Of a stretch of DNA of 64,000 nt, positions 1-64,000 are shown piece after piece. Where the stretch lies: contig JALMGJ010000019.1 in the NCBI GenBank assembly GCA_023362775.1, positions 1,889,501 to 1,953,500 on the forward strand. Direction: 5' to 3'. A program made the translations under genes and the position numbers. Origin of the DNA: Charina bottae. Lineage: Eukaryota > Chordata > Lepidosauria > Squamata > Charinaidae. Below the pieces are notes generated by a model, which worked only from the letters and a program-made list of their open reading frames with translations, had not been told where the DNA came from and did not search any database. Every line of letters begins with the position of its first letter. Positions within the stretch are counted from its first letter, which is position 1.

Positions 1-3
1 GAA

Positions 4-612
4 CAGAGCTTTCCAAACTTTTCATGTTGGTGACACACTTTTTAGACATGCATCATTTTGCGATACACTCTTACAGCAGGGCATCATTTCGCGACACACT
101 CTTACAGCAGGGCACAAGGCAGGCACTAGGACCTGCGTGGAATCCTGGCAGGGCTCGGAGGCAGCAGCAGCCACGACACACCCAGTGTCAGAGTTCGGCA
201 GACCTCTGCCTTTCAAGCAGGCAGGGATGTGGATTAAGGGCAACTAGAAACCGACGCGAAATAGACAGTAGCGCGGAAAGAAGAAGCGCTCGCAACGATG
301 CGTGAAACGGAACTGCATCTCTCCGGGAACGACTGTCTGAGCACCGTGGAGATTAAGCGCTACACGTGTAACAACAAGGGACAATGGGGAGGGGAATGTT
401 TAAATGGGTTATACTATGCTATGCTTGCTCATTCAAGTCTTTGTTCGTGTTAGCCTTCATGCACCGGAATAAATCCTTTTGCTTCTGTGAAACCGCGTGT
501 CTGTGGTTTACTCCAGAGAAGGGGGTTTGTGGGCATCGGAGTGGAGCACCTTACACCCAGACACTGCAGATGACACACTAATGTGTCACGACACACAGTT
601 TGGAAAGCCCTG
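4..612 (+). mobile_element. hAT VNTR-type non-autonomous transposon, interrupted by a solo LTR
   Basis: The element starts cagagctttccaaac and ends gtttggaaagccctg, inverted hAT-like ends. The right 8-bp target duplication ctttagaa (613-620) agrees with the three bases gaa visible at 1-3. Inside is a single unit of the ~56-bp repeat that is amplified in the copies at 28404 and 40545. A 370-bp LTR is nested at 186-555. Confidence 0.85.
186..555 (+). mobile_element. Solo LTR nested in a hAT element
   Basis: A 370-bp block begins TGTCAGAG, ends CCTTACA, and is flanked by the 5-bp duplication cccag (181-185 and 556-560). Removing it restores the hAT sequence seen in the other copies. A polyadenylation signal AATAAA lies at 468-473, followed by a GT-rich stretch, so the LTR is in plus orientation. 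TG...CA ends and a 5-bp TSD fit a retrovirus-like or Gypsy-type element. No internal coding sequence remains. Confidence 0.82.
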
Positions 613-620
613 CTTTAGAA

Positions 621-2507
621 GGAAGTTGGGAACTATAAAAAGTTCTGTGTATGTAGGATGTGAGAGATTGTATCTATTAGATTACAGAATGTCCTAATAT
701 GCCAAACTAGGTGCAAATTGAATCTAGCGTGGATTCAGATAGGCTTTAAGTTGGGCACCACTGGTCATGTCTGCGTGTGTCCTTGCTCAGAAAAAATGGC
801 CTAGCAATCAGGAATGGACGTTTGGATCTGTCTCAGGCATCCCCAGAGCTCTTAATGCGGGGCCATATATAGGAAGTTCACCTGTCTCTTACACAGACAT
901 TTGACCATTATTAAGAAGCTCACCACTAAAATGCAGATTTAAGTTGTCTTCCATTCTCATTTCCTGCTTCCCGTGCTTTGCGTCTAAGATTTCCTTTAAT
1001 TACCAAACTTCCTATTCTTTCTAAAGCAAAAGTTGGCAGCCCATTCCCCCCCCCCACCCCGGGCCTTTTTATAACCTTCTTATTAGGTTTAGTTTCTTGT
1101 TAGGTTTTGAATGGAGGGGGGTTGGAAACATAGGAGATGTTAGCTTTCAAAGCCAAAAGAATGCCTCTCTGTTAAAGCCAAAACGCTTCTTACTCAAAAA
1201 AACAACCCGGTTTGCTCAAACCTTGTGCTCTCCACTTTTCATCTGGTCTTTGAATCCACAATCAGTCGTGGGTGCAATCAATGGTATGTTTGGGGGTGTT
1301 GAGAGACATGGACACAAACCAGCCTCTTCCTCACCTATTTATCTCCCAGCCTTTGTCCTCCTTGGGACTTGAATTTCTTTCACTTTCACTTCCCCATCCC
1401 TCCTTTCTGTTTTTGACATCAATTTCTCTTCATGTTCCAAGAAGTAGAGCAGAGCTCCCTTATTTCATTCGGGGTAAAAGGGAGGCATGCTAATTTCCCT
1501 GCCTTACTGGTTTTCAATTAACTCCCTCCCTAAGTAACAAATCATAACACCTAGTCAGTTTCAGTTATTCCATTCTACAGGACCCATTGACTGAACAATC
1601 ATGGTAGATCTGCCTCAATTCTCTGAGCGGCTATTTCTTCTATAACCTATAACCCCTGAAAACAATCTACTAGGGCTAGTAGGTCTGGACTGCGAACATC
1701 TGGATGAGCACTTGAAGAGAGATACAGAAAATGCTAGCTCTTTGTTGCCATCTACTGGTTGTCCATATCTTTGCAACACAGATCTGGAAGCCCTATCCTC
1801 TTTATTTTTTTCCTAACACTAACAAATCATTAACAGATGTAGGCAGAAGTTGTCAACACGGTCAATTCAATTTTTTAAAACACCCCATGGAATAGAAAGT
1901 TGAATTGTAAATCAGCTTGAAGATAGAAACCATGAGCAAGCTCTAGCATTTCCTGAGTTTATCCCTGTTAAATCCCTCAGCCATCAAAAATTAGACTGCA
2001 CAGTGGGAGCAATTAAAATGCCTTTATCTTAAACCAAAAGATGGAAATCTCTTCTCAGGAATCCAACTTAATGCACCTGTGAGGCGGCCTAGGCAGAAAG
2101 CTTCCTGTGTGTCAGAGATAAAATCCCTTTAGGGATAATACATTCAGACAGACGGTTCTGTGCTAAAATGGATAAGAGAATCTTCAGGTGGGGTAATAGG
2201 AGCCACTCATTCATCTAACAAAAGCTTATGTAAATAAATCTGGGGAAAGAAAACAAGCCCGTAGTGTGTCTGGAAGCTACAGAATATTTTCTAGCTGTTA
2301 CGTTTCTGGAGAGGATTAAAAATAAAATTTTATTTTGGGGGTGGGCAGGAAGTAGGCATTGCAGCAAAAAAAATCTATATTCTCCTAATTGATGATATGG
2401 CTTGAGGTTGTATGTAGCTAGAGGGCCTAAGAAGTTGCAACTAGTGGTTCAAAAATTTAAATTTAAAGTTTAGGAGAGAAACACAACTATTGTAATCAAG
2501 GTTGACT
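621..2507. other. 3' flank of TBC1D1, no feature recognised
   Basis: I see no exon, RNA gene or clear transposon here. There is a short C run near 1047-1061 and ordinary AT-rich sequence. The small ORFs show no recognisable protein. Confidence 0.5.
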
Positions 2508-2515
2508 GGTTAGAT

Positions 2516-2777
2516 CAGAGCTTTCTAAACTGTGTGTGGCGACACAAAAGTGTGTCGCCACACACAGTCTGGTGTGTCGCCACACAACCCGGAAGCGCTG
2601 ATGATGATCAGCACTTCCGGGTTTTCCTGTGGTGACACACCAACTGCAGCGCGCAAAACCCGAAAGAAGCAGCAGCGCTTCCGGGTTTTTGCGTGCTGCC
2701 GCACTTCCGGGTTTTCCCGCGGCGACACACCAACGCCGTTTGGTGTGTCGCCGCAGGAAAAACTTTGGAAAGCCCTG
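2516..2777. mobile_element. hAT MITE with perfect 8-bp TSD
   Basis: This 262-bp element has ends cagagctttctaaac / ctttggaaagccctg and the duplication ggttagat (2508-2515 and 2778-2785). The interior is rich in gtgtgtcgccac-type motifs and a palindromic gcgctgatgatgatcagc segment. It is the same family as 9250-9517 and 53155-53424. Confidence 0.92.
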
Positions 2778-3237
2778 GGTTAGATAATTATTATGTGACC
2801 TCTTTGACATCCCTATTTAATCACAACCCCACTGTATTTTATTCATGAAAGACTACGAGAAGCATTTGAAAGATGTTGGGATGGAAGTGTACTTTTAATT
2901 CTTATTCTCATGATAGAATTACACATAATCCCAGTTTGAACATGGCAAGGTTTTTTTTTTTTGAAATCTTAGACAAGTAGGAGAATTAATAGTTTAGAAA
3001 AGCTTACTGCTTATCAAGCTTTCTTTTCACCATTTGAGAACTAGGATTGCCTAAAACTGCAAAATACTGTAGCAGTGGGTTCAATTTAAACACCTCTAGA
3101 TTTCCCAATTCAGATATATTAGCAGCATCAACACTCCCAAATAATTCTCAGTGTTGGAATGTGGTTTTGGTTGATTCTAAGGTGACAATTCTTAGAATTC
3201 ACTTTAATAGATTATAGTGAATTATTGCTAAAATGGG

Positions 3238-3565
3238 GCATGATGGCTCAGCGGGTAAGACGCCAGGCTTGTTGATCGGAAGGTTGCAAGATTGGAGGTT
3301 CGAATCCCTAGCCCTGCATGTGGAGTGAGCTCCCGCACTAGCTCCAGCTCTTGCCAACCTAGCAATTCAAAAGCATGCAAATGCAAGTAGATTAATAGGT
3401 ACCACTTTGGTGGGTAGGTAACAGCGTCCGCGCGCGTCATGCCGGCCACATGACCGTGGAAGCGTCTTCAGACAACGCTGGCTCTTCAGCTAACAAACAG
3501 AGATGAGCACCGGCCCCTGGAGTCGGGCACGACTGTGCAGGGGAAACCTTTACCAACCTTTATTT
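3238..3565 (+). mobile_element. Full-length tRNA-derived squamate SINE with Bov-B-like tail
   Basis: The 5' head contains a Pol III A box (tggctcagcgggtaag) and B box (ggttcgaatcc). The 3' part has gagtcgggcacgactg, shared with Bov-B LINE tails, and an accttt-type tail. The TSD is ctaaaatggg (3228-3237, 3566-3575). It is a retrotransposed SINE, not a tRNA gene. Minus-strand relatives lie at 11081, 18850, 55546 and 59963. Confidence 0.88.
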
Positions 3566-3575
3566 CTAAAATGGG

Positions 3576-5731
3576 CATTTGTTAGTTGCAAGAACTCTGG
3601 AAAAGAATTGGAATATCTCATTAATTGATCAAAGGCTATTTTAAAGAATATTAAGCATGTTTCTCCTGAGGCTAATTCAACAAAAGAATTATGTTTTTCC
3701 TGTTTATTGAACACCTCAGAGAATATTTTAAAAAGATTGGCAGTCAACTTCATTATTTTGGAAGTGTAATATTGGTAACTTAATATAATATAGGCTTTTC
3801 CCATTATTGCCGTTTTGATTGAATTTTACTCCTATCACCAAGACAAGCTTTATCACAAAGCTGTTTTTTCTCACTTTCATCCCCAGGAGGTCCTATAATC
3901 ACTGTAGATTGCACCTATTTCAAAATCTTCCTATTCTCACTTTTTCTGGCTTTGCCCCACATTTCTTCTGATCGCCCTCCTTCAGGGCTATGACAGTTCT
4001 CATCTTTGTCTCCTTACTTTTACACCACCCATAATCTTCATTTTCAAGGAAACAAAACAAATTCTGTTCTATGGTGTCCTTCTGTGTAGCGTGCTCTCTT
4101 CTTCCAAGAATTGGCTGGTTTCCAGAGTTCAGAGCCGCCATTTCCTCATTTGGAAAGTCAAAACAGAAACACAAATTTCTCTTCCAGGTGCAGAGGACGT
4201 CATAGTCCGCAATGGGCAAAGCAGACTCATCCAATGCCCTAATCTGTTTTTAGTTGAAATCTCAGAATTTTGGAGGACTAGATTAAAACACTAAACTTAC
4301 TCTCTGCCCAACTCATGCCATCTTCACTTGACAAAGGGTGACAAGAAGACATTTTCACATATGAGAGAGGAACTTACTAATACACCCTACTCAATTCGGT
4401 GTAAGCAAGGGGAAATCATAAGAGCTGCTGAGAATTCTTTCTTAGGATGGGGATTTTTCAAAATTTAGCATGTCTGGACATATTTCTCTTGGGGAAAATA
4501 TAGCAGAATCTAATCTTGAAACTGAAAACAAGCACTAGCCCAACTAGTAACCTTCTAGCTGGAATTTCCATAGCAAACACATGACCATTTTATATTAACC
4601 ATTTTAATTTGTTTTCCTAATGTTTTTAAATTTGATTATAAACCATTGTGGAATATTTTATGGGAAACCATATATAAATGCTTTCAATAAAAAGACATGA
4701 ATGAAAGGTACAAATAATTAGGTGGTCACATTCACAAACTAGGAGCTGAATAGTTGTAGTTCTTCACTGCACCCACTGGGTTTTAAACTTATTTTTGTCA
4801 TCTTTATATTGTTGTTAGTTTTCGTTTTTTAAAAAATAGGGAAGCTAGGAGTTTGCAGAGGAAAGAACCCGTCTCAAGGAGTACCTTTATTTCTAAGAAT
4901 GTCTCAAGAATCCTAGAAGGGTGCTTGGGAAATCAAATCACATCAATTCTGGTATTCATTTTGTAAGAGTGCTTACCACAATCTGGACCAAAACGATTGG
5001 AAACCTCCTTCCTTTCATTTGTGGCTAAATGATAGGGCTACAATGTCTGGATTGTAGTGATCTGAGCAACCAATAGACAGCAGTTAGTTCCTTTCTGTAT
5101 ACATTTCCTGCCATTCAGTGGGCATCAAGATTTTTGCAGCTTAGAAATGGTAGCCCCACCAAATGGCCTATAGTGTCTGGGAAAAATATTTATTAGAAGG
5201 CCTGGTGTCACATACTTAGAGTAAGCCTGAGAGAGAATTCTTGCCAAGCTGGTTCATTCCATGTTTGTAAGAAATCTCAGGCATTCTCACCCTCAAAGAG
5301 AAACCGAAGTATAATACAGTAGCAGCTCCTAATGACCCTGGATGGTCTCAGCTAAACAGATTCAAACCTGATTTTGACCTGAATGGGGGACCATTCCAAG
5401 ATTGTAGGTTAGATGAAGAAGCTGAAAACATTCCAGAAGGCGGCAATGGCCAACAGCTTCAGTAACTGTGCCAGGAAAACTGCATGGATGCACTCTCTAG
5501 GAATCAAGCTTGACTTAAAAGTGTCTTTACCTTTATAAAAATATATTAGCAAGATTTTGTTTCCTTTATACTTTATATACCATGCAGCCATCATGCAATT
5601 AGGGAGCTCCCATCTGATCCAGAAGTAAGCATGGCTTGGTTGAAGTATCCATGTCTGCTTGTTTTCTTTCTTCCAAGTGGAGGCATAGAGACAAAGAATT
5701 TAATTAGTGGCAACAGCCTTGAATGCTGAAG
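3576..5731. other. 3' flank, mostly unremarkable; weak 5S-like SINE trace
   Basis: No gene is recognised. Around 5308-5400 the stretch agctaaacagattcaaacctg ... gaatgggggacc resembles the internal promoter region of 5S-rRNA-derived SINEs, but it is degraded. Confidence 0.35.
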
Positions 5732-5743
5732 AGTTTGTTGACA

Positions 5744-5927
5744 GCTGTTGTGGGTCTTCCGGGCTGTGTGGCCGTGTTCTGGAAGTTGTGGTTCCTAACG
5801 TTTTGCCAGCATCTGTGGCCAGCATGCTGGCGAAATGTTAGGAACCACAACTTCCAGAACACGGCCACACAGCCCGGAAGACCCACAACAGCCATCGAAC
5901 TCCGGCTGTGAAAGCCTTCGACAATAC
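5744..5927. mobile_element. Foldback element, probable Penelope-type terminal repeat fragment
   Basis: Two arms of about 70 bp (from gttgtgggtcttccggg leftwards and its complement around 5839-5891) form a nearly perfect hairpin around a short loop. The whole is flanked by a 12-bp duplication agtttgttgaca (5732-5743, 5928-5939). The terminal text (ccggctgtgaaagccttcg) and a gctggcgaaatg segment resemble terminal repeats of squamate Penelope-like elements; that family call is inferred. Confidence 0.7.
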
Positions 5928-6124
5928 AGTTTGTTGACAACTCATATGGATGGTGAGAATCATTGTGTAGGAAGGATCATCAATCCATAATCTAGAAAGC
6001 ACAAGGCCTATACACTTGCAGCCTCTTCTGTGCAATGTTTCTTCATATTTACAGTATATTTAAGAATCCCAGGGTGTACAAGAGAAGACACTGTTCTGGA
6101 TTTTGGAGCATCACAACATGAATC

Positions 6125-7959
6125 TGGCAGTGTTCATCAGATGTTTATTGCTTTTTTTTAAGTGTTAAAAACTTATAGATGGGATAATGTCAGTCCAAAT
6201 CCAACATTCCTAGGCATACTAACAGTATATAGATATGGAAGTAAATGTCTGATGCTGCCAATATGAAATAATTACGGAAAAACAAAGATACGAAGATTTA
6301 GGTGATGATGCCTAAAACACCGAACCAAACCAAACCAAACCAAACCACAACAAAAAAGTTAATAGATTGTCAATACCAATATTTATCAATGCAAAACCAT
6401 GTGGTGAATTTGCAACAATTATTTTTCAAGGAGCCAGTCTAATTTTTTTTAGAAACAAGGAACATTTGTTATTTAATGCAGCCAACTGTTATTTAAGAAA
6501 TAACCACACTACATCACATATAGGAGACATGCTACCTTTTTTTTCAAGGATCAAATGAATTAATCTGACAAGGATATTTAAAATTATCTTTCAGAGACCG
6601 TCATGTCCTCCTTACAATGGAACTGTCTTTTGGCAGGATGAAACAGTCATTAAATAAAGTGAAGTTTGTAGTGCAGATATGCCTAGAAGTGCAGGTCTAC
6701 TGGAAAACCACTCAGAGTCTCACATTACTACATGACTAGGTTAAAACCTTTAAAATCACCAACATGCAAATTTGTAAGAAAACAAACAAAAGTGTGTTAT
6801 TAACTGATCTTTCTGTTTAAACCTTTTGGAGCAGCACACTGATGAATCCTAGAGTACTTGCAGAACACCCAAATTCTTTTAACTATCCTAAAAAACTTCA
6901 ACAGACAGAAAAAAGGTATATTTTCAATGCGTAACAGAGACCTTGCACTAGAACCATTTTGTATAAAACTGTTTTAAGACTGTAATCTTGTTCAGTGTAA
7001 TTTACTTCCAAGTGAGACACACAGTATATGGGAATATCTTAGGTCTTTCATTCAATTAATAAGTACCTCCAGAATTTTTAAAAGTGATATTTGGAGTGCA
7101 TCAAATTACAGTTGATTGCTATCTGATTTAACTATTGAAATTAAAACTGAAAATCATTAGATTTGCATTCAGAAAACAAAGGCTTATGACACAATGATTC
7201 AAAAATAAATAAAGTATCCTTTTAAGGCATAATCAACCGTAATGCTATGAAAGTTTCAGATTCTGCCCATACAGAGAGAAGGGAAAGGTTGCACCTTGAC
7301 CCCAATCTCTCTTATCAGAGCATTCAACCATGCTACAATGTTAGATTAAAAATAACAAAAATCCATATTTATCACATGTGCAACAACAAAGAGTAGTCCC
7401 CAAAATTATATGGAGACATTTGGCTTCTTGTGGTTCATGATGTCAGTGTCCCCAGGCAAGAGTTTTAAAAATACAATACGAGTAAGTAGAATCCACTTTC
7501 TGCTTCAGAGACATTCAGTCACAAATGAATCCATGTTAGCCCCTTAAACAGGGGAAAGAAATCACTCCAGCGTGCTCCTAAGGTTGAAATTCTTTGAGAC
7601 GTTTGCAGCCCGTGATGTTTAACATGGAATTTCCAAAATGCTTTATGTGTAGATATGATGAAAATCTTGGAATGAAAAGCACTTACTGTAGAGTACAGAA
7701 CTCCAGAAAATGTGTCAAATTACAGTAATGAGGGGAAAAAAGGCAGCATAAAGAGCCTCCTTGCTTGTTGTACTGCATATATGTATTATGTTAAAGAATT
7801 TTGGATATAGACAAGCAAGAACTTCCATGTAACATGTTTCTCCTTTGTGCAACATTATTTGAAGAAGAAGAAAAGGTAAGGCATGGACAATATGAAAAAT
7901 TCTAATAGTGCTTAAGAAAATAGGTCTCCCCTTTTTCTCCTCCATTAAGCCTGAAATTC
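6125..7959 (-). other. TBC1D1: Probable TBC1D1 3' UTR with polyadenylation signal
   Basis: No exon or clear transposon lies between the stop codon and about 6125. The first AATAAA on the minus strand downstream of the stop is the complement of 6144-6149. It is followed by a CA and then a GT-rich stretch (tgttgtgatg), the usual cleavage-site context. The inferred UTR is about 1.8 kb and AT-rich. The end point is inferred, not shown. Confidence 0.6.
6326..6348. repeat. (CAAAC)n short microsatellite in the 3' UTR
   Basis: About four units of ccaaa/caaac repeat lie within the inferred 3' UTR of TBC1D1. Confidence 0.7.
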
Positions 7960-61970
<54,011 letters not shown>

Positions 61971-63150
61971 CTGCAAGACACATCATTACATCAAAGGTTT
62001 ACAAAGGAATGACTATAAATAGCACTGTTCATAGTAACAATACTGCCACATACAAAGCATTTTTAAAAAATACTTTTAAAAGAAGTGCACATTAATTGGT
62101 TCTATTCAATCATGTTTTCAACTCCAGAGGTATTATGTCCAGACTAGAAAATATAATTAGACTATAGCTTCTCCAGATTCTTAAACCAGAGATTGAAATT
62201 GTCTTTTTCAGACAAGCCACAGTTAAATATAACCACATTTTGTCTCACTTTGATAAAATGATAAGTCACAGTTGAAAACAGGAAAGGACGTTCCTTATAG
62301 CCTTATGATTTTACTGAGGAGAAAGGGAGGGGTTAGTTCATGATCTTTTTCATGCAGCATTAAACTATGATTTAGTTGCCTTCATAATTAAAAAAAACTC
62401 AATGAAAAAAGACCTCGGAATCTTTTCCTTCTTATTTGTCTTTCAGAAAGATTAAAGTAAAATGCTCTGAGCAAGCAATTCCACAAGAGACATAATTTAG
62501 CAGAAGTCTCAAAGGAATTAAATCGTGTAATATTACAATCTTTCCATGAACATGGCTAGATACATTAATATAGTAAAATTTGACACTCTTCATGTGCAAC
62601 ACTCATATCTGACCTTCTGCTGGTCACTTCAGGAAGTGCCAGGACAGACGCCTGGCCGGAAAAAAATCTGGTGCTGTTATAAGCATTTAAATCTAAATTT
62701 AAATCTAAATCCTTTAAAGATACACAGGAGATAAAACAAATGGGGAAATCTTGTACAACTCGCAAGATGCAAATCCCATCTGTCTAAAATCTCGTCCAGT
62801 GTATTTCGACATTTTTTAAAATAACAACACTGGTGGAAATGTGGTGGAAATATGATCCTAAAAACAGGGGAAGTGGAGCAGATGTTCATGGTTTGAAACT
62901 TCCTAAGACACTCTAGATAGCCCCTTTATTTCTCCCTTTGCAATTGGAACAAATAAACAGGAAGCTTTTAATTAATTATAGTTTCCACCTTTATTTATTT
63001 CGACCTCAAAATTATAGCTATCAGACTGAGAGCAAATCAGGGTACCTGAAGATGAATGGACTGAGAGTAACCATTTATTTCAGTAGACAGCATGTATAAA
63101 GCAAAGCTTATACAGGTAACACAAAGCATTTAACGTAAATCAAATTTACT
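61971..63150. other. Intron upstream of W1, no feature recognised
   Basis: No exon of TBC1D1 or known repeat found on either strand. Confidence 0.4.
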
Positions 63151-63154
63151 AAGA

Positions 63155-63602
63155 ATTTATTTATTTTTATTTATTCCGCCTTTATTATTTTTTATAAATA
63201 ACTCAACGCGGCGAACATACCGAATACTCCTTCCTCCTCCTATTTTCCACACAACCACCACCCTGTGAGGTGAGTGGGGCTGAGTGTGTGTGACTGGCCC
63301 AAGGTCACCCAGCTGGCTTTCATGCCTAAGGCGGGACTAGAACTCTCAGTCTCCCGGTTTGCCATTGGCTCCTTCCTAGGGCTGAGAGACAGGGACTGGC
63401 CCAAGGTCACCCAGCCGGCTTTCCTGCCTAAGGCGTGACTAGAACTCTCAGTCTCCCGGTTTGCCATTGGCTCCTTCCTAGGGCTGAGAGAGAGGGACTG
63501 GCCCAAGGTCACCCAGCCGACTTTCATGCCTAAGGCGGGACTAGAACTCTCAGTCTCCTGGTTTCCAGCCTGGTGCCTTAACCACTAGACCAAACTGGCT
63601 CT
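63155..63602 (-). mobile_element. tRNA-derived SINE with two ~102-bp internal duplications
   Basis: Same SINE family as 36180-36509. The head complement (ccttaaccactagaccaaac) is at right and an A/T tail at left. The gtttgccattggctcc unit recurs with a 102-bp period (about 63357 and 63459), giving three unit copies counting the parental one. Confidence 0.82.
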
Positions 63603-64000
63603 CCTGCAGAAAATGTGATCAGTTAACCTAGCTCATAATCTTGAAAGAATAAACAATTTAGGTTTCATTTATAGGCTATGGAAAAATAACTCTAACATGT
63701 GGTTGTAAAACATGAAATCAAACAGCAGGGTGATTGCTGTGCAATGAAGAATATTCTGAAGGTGTTTGTAAAACAGTTTCATAAACCTTAATTCTAAGAT
63801 TTTTCAGTTTTAACATCCTGTAAGCCTGCACTTCTTTACAGCTGATAGTGCTTCTTTAGAAAGATTTTAATCCATGGTCCCATTCTTTTATATTTTATGT
63901 TTTTCTTGAGCAGCAACTCTGGGATGGATCTGGTTTTAGGATTAATGACTCTTCTGAATAGAAAAGGGAAGTAAAACGTATCATTTTTCCCTGCTGCACC

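Noticed and set aside
3240..3320. tRNA genes (A and B boxes), also at 36450, 54160, 55850, 60260 and 63570
   Set aside because: They are heads of SINEs with SINE bodies, tails and TSDs; no cloverleaf of a standard tRNA was evident.
62500..64000. Further upstream TBC1D1 exon at the right edge
   Set aside because: No minus-strand frame with PTB-like text and flanking splice sites was found; the preceding exon is probably beyond 64000.

Overview
The window is a piece of a squamate reptile (lizard or snake) genome. I infer this from the repeat mix: Bov-B LINEs, CR1 LINEs with ATTT-type tails, Penelope-like elements, several tRNA-headed SINE families and non-autonomous hAT transposons. I cannot resolve the species. 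There is no bacterial-type gene organisation.

Only one host gene is recognisable: TBC1D1, on the minus strand. TBC1D1 is the Rab GTPase-activating protein that controls GLUT4 vesicle traffic. Eighteen exons can be placed, from 61970 (second PTB domain) down to the stop codon at 7960-7962, followed by a probable 3' UTR ending near 6125. Splice sites are GT/AG throughout and codon phases agree at every junction. Together the exons encode about 936 residues, the C-terminal four fifths of the protein; the first PTB domain must lie beyond 64000. Two phase-symmetric cassette exons (48301-48450 and 46709-46828, about 90 residues together) match the muscle-type long isoform. The catalytic Arg and Gln fingers are both in the exon at 17372-17616.

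The rest is intron and 3' flank, dense in transposons, many with intact target-site duplications (TSDs). Region by region: 1-6.1 kb is the 3' flank, with a hAT VNTR element carrying a nested solo LTR, a hAT MITE, a SINE and a foldback element. 6.1-17.6 kb holds the 3' UTR and last five exons, a Penelope-like inverted pair, a MITE and a LINE with a 5' inversion. 17.6-27.8 kb holds a solo LTR, a CR1 nested inside a Penelope-like element, and microsatellites. 28-31.2 kb holds two adjacent hAT elements, one filled with ~56-bp repeats and one with a 205-bp GC-rich tandem array and a long palindrome. 31-45 kb holds an internally deleted Bov-B, SINEs with internal duplications, another hAT VNTR copy and a Penelope-like copy around an AT palindrome. 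45-64 kb holds the remaining exons, a (CT)n tract upstream of the first cassette exon, Bov-B remnants, a MITE, and a short L1-like element with its own ORF interrupted by a CR1.

The most interesting items are: the cassette-exon pair and its pyrimidine microsatellite; a set of hAT elements whose 8-bp TSDs all carry central TA; hammerhead-ribozyme-like cores in five Penelope-like copies, three of which have 13-bp TSDs; the 205-bp array inside a hAT; and compact non-autonomous LINE derivatives. I found no CRISPR, operon or prokaryote-like system.
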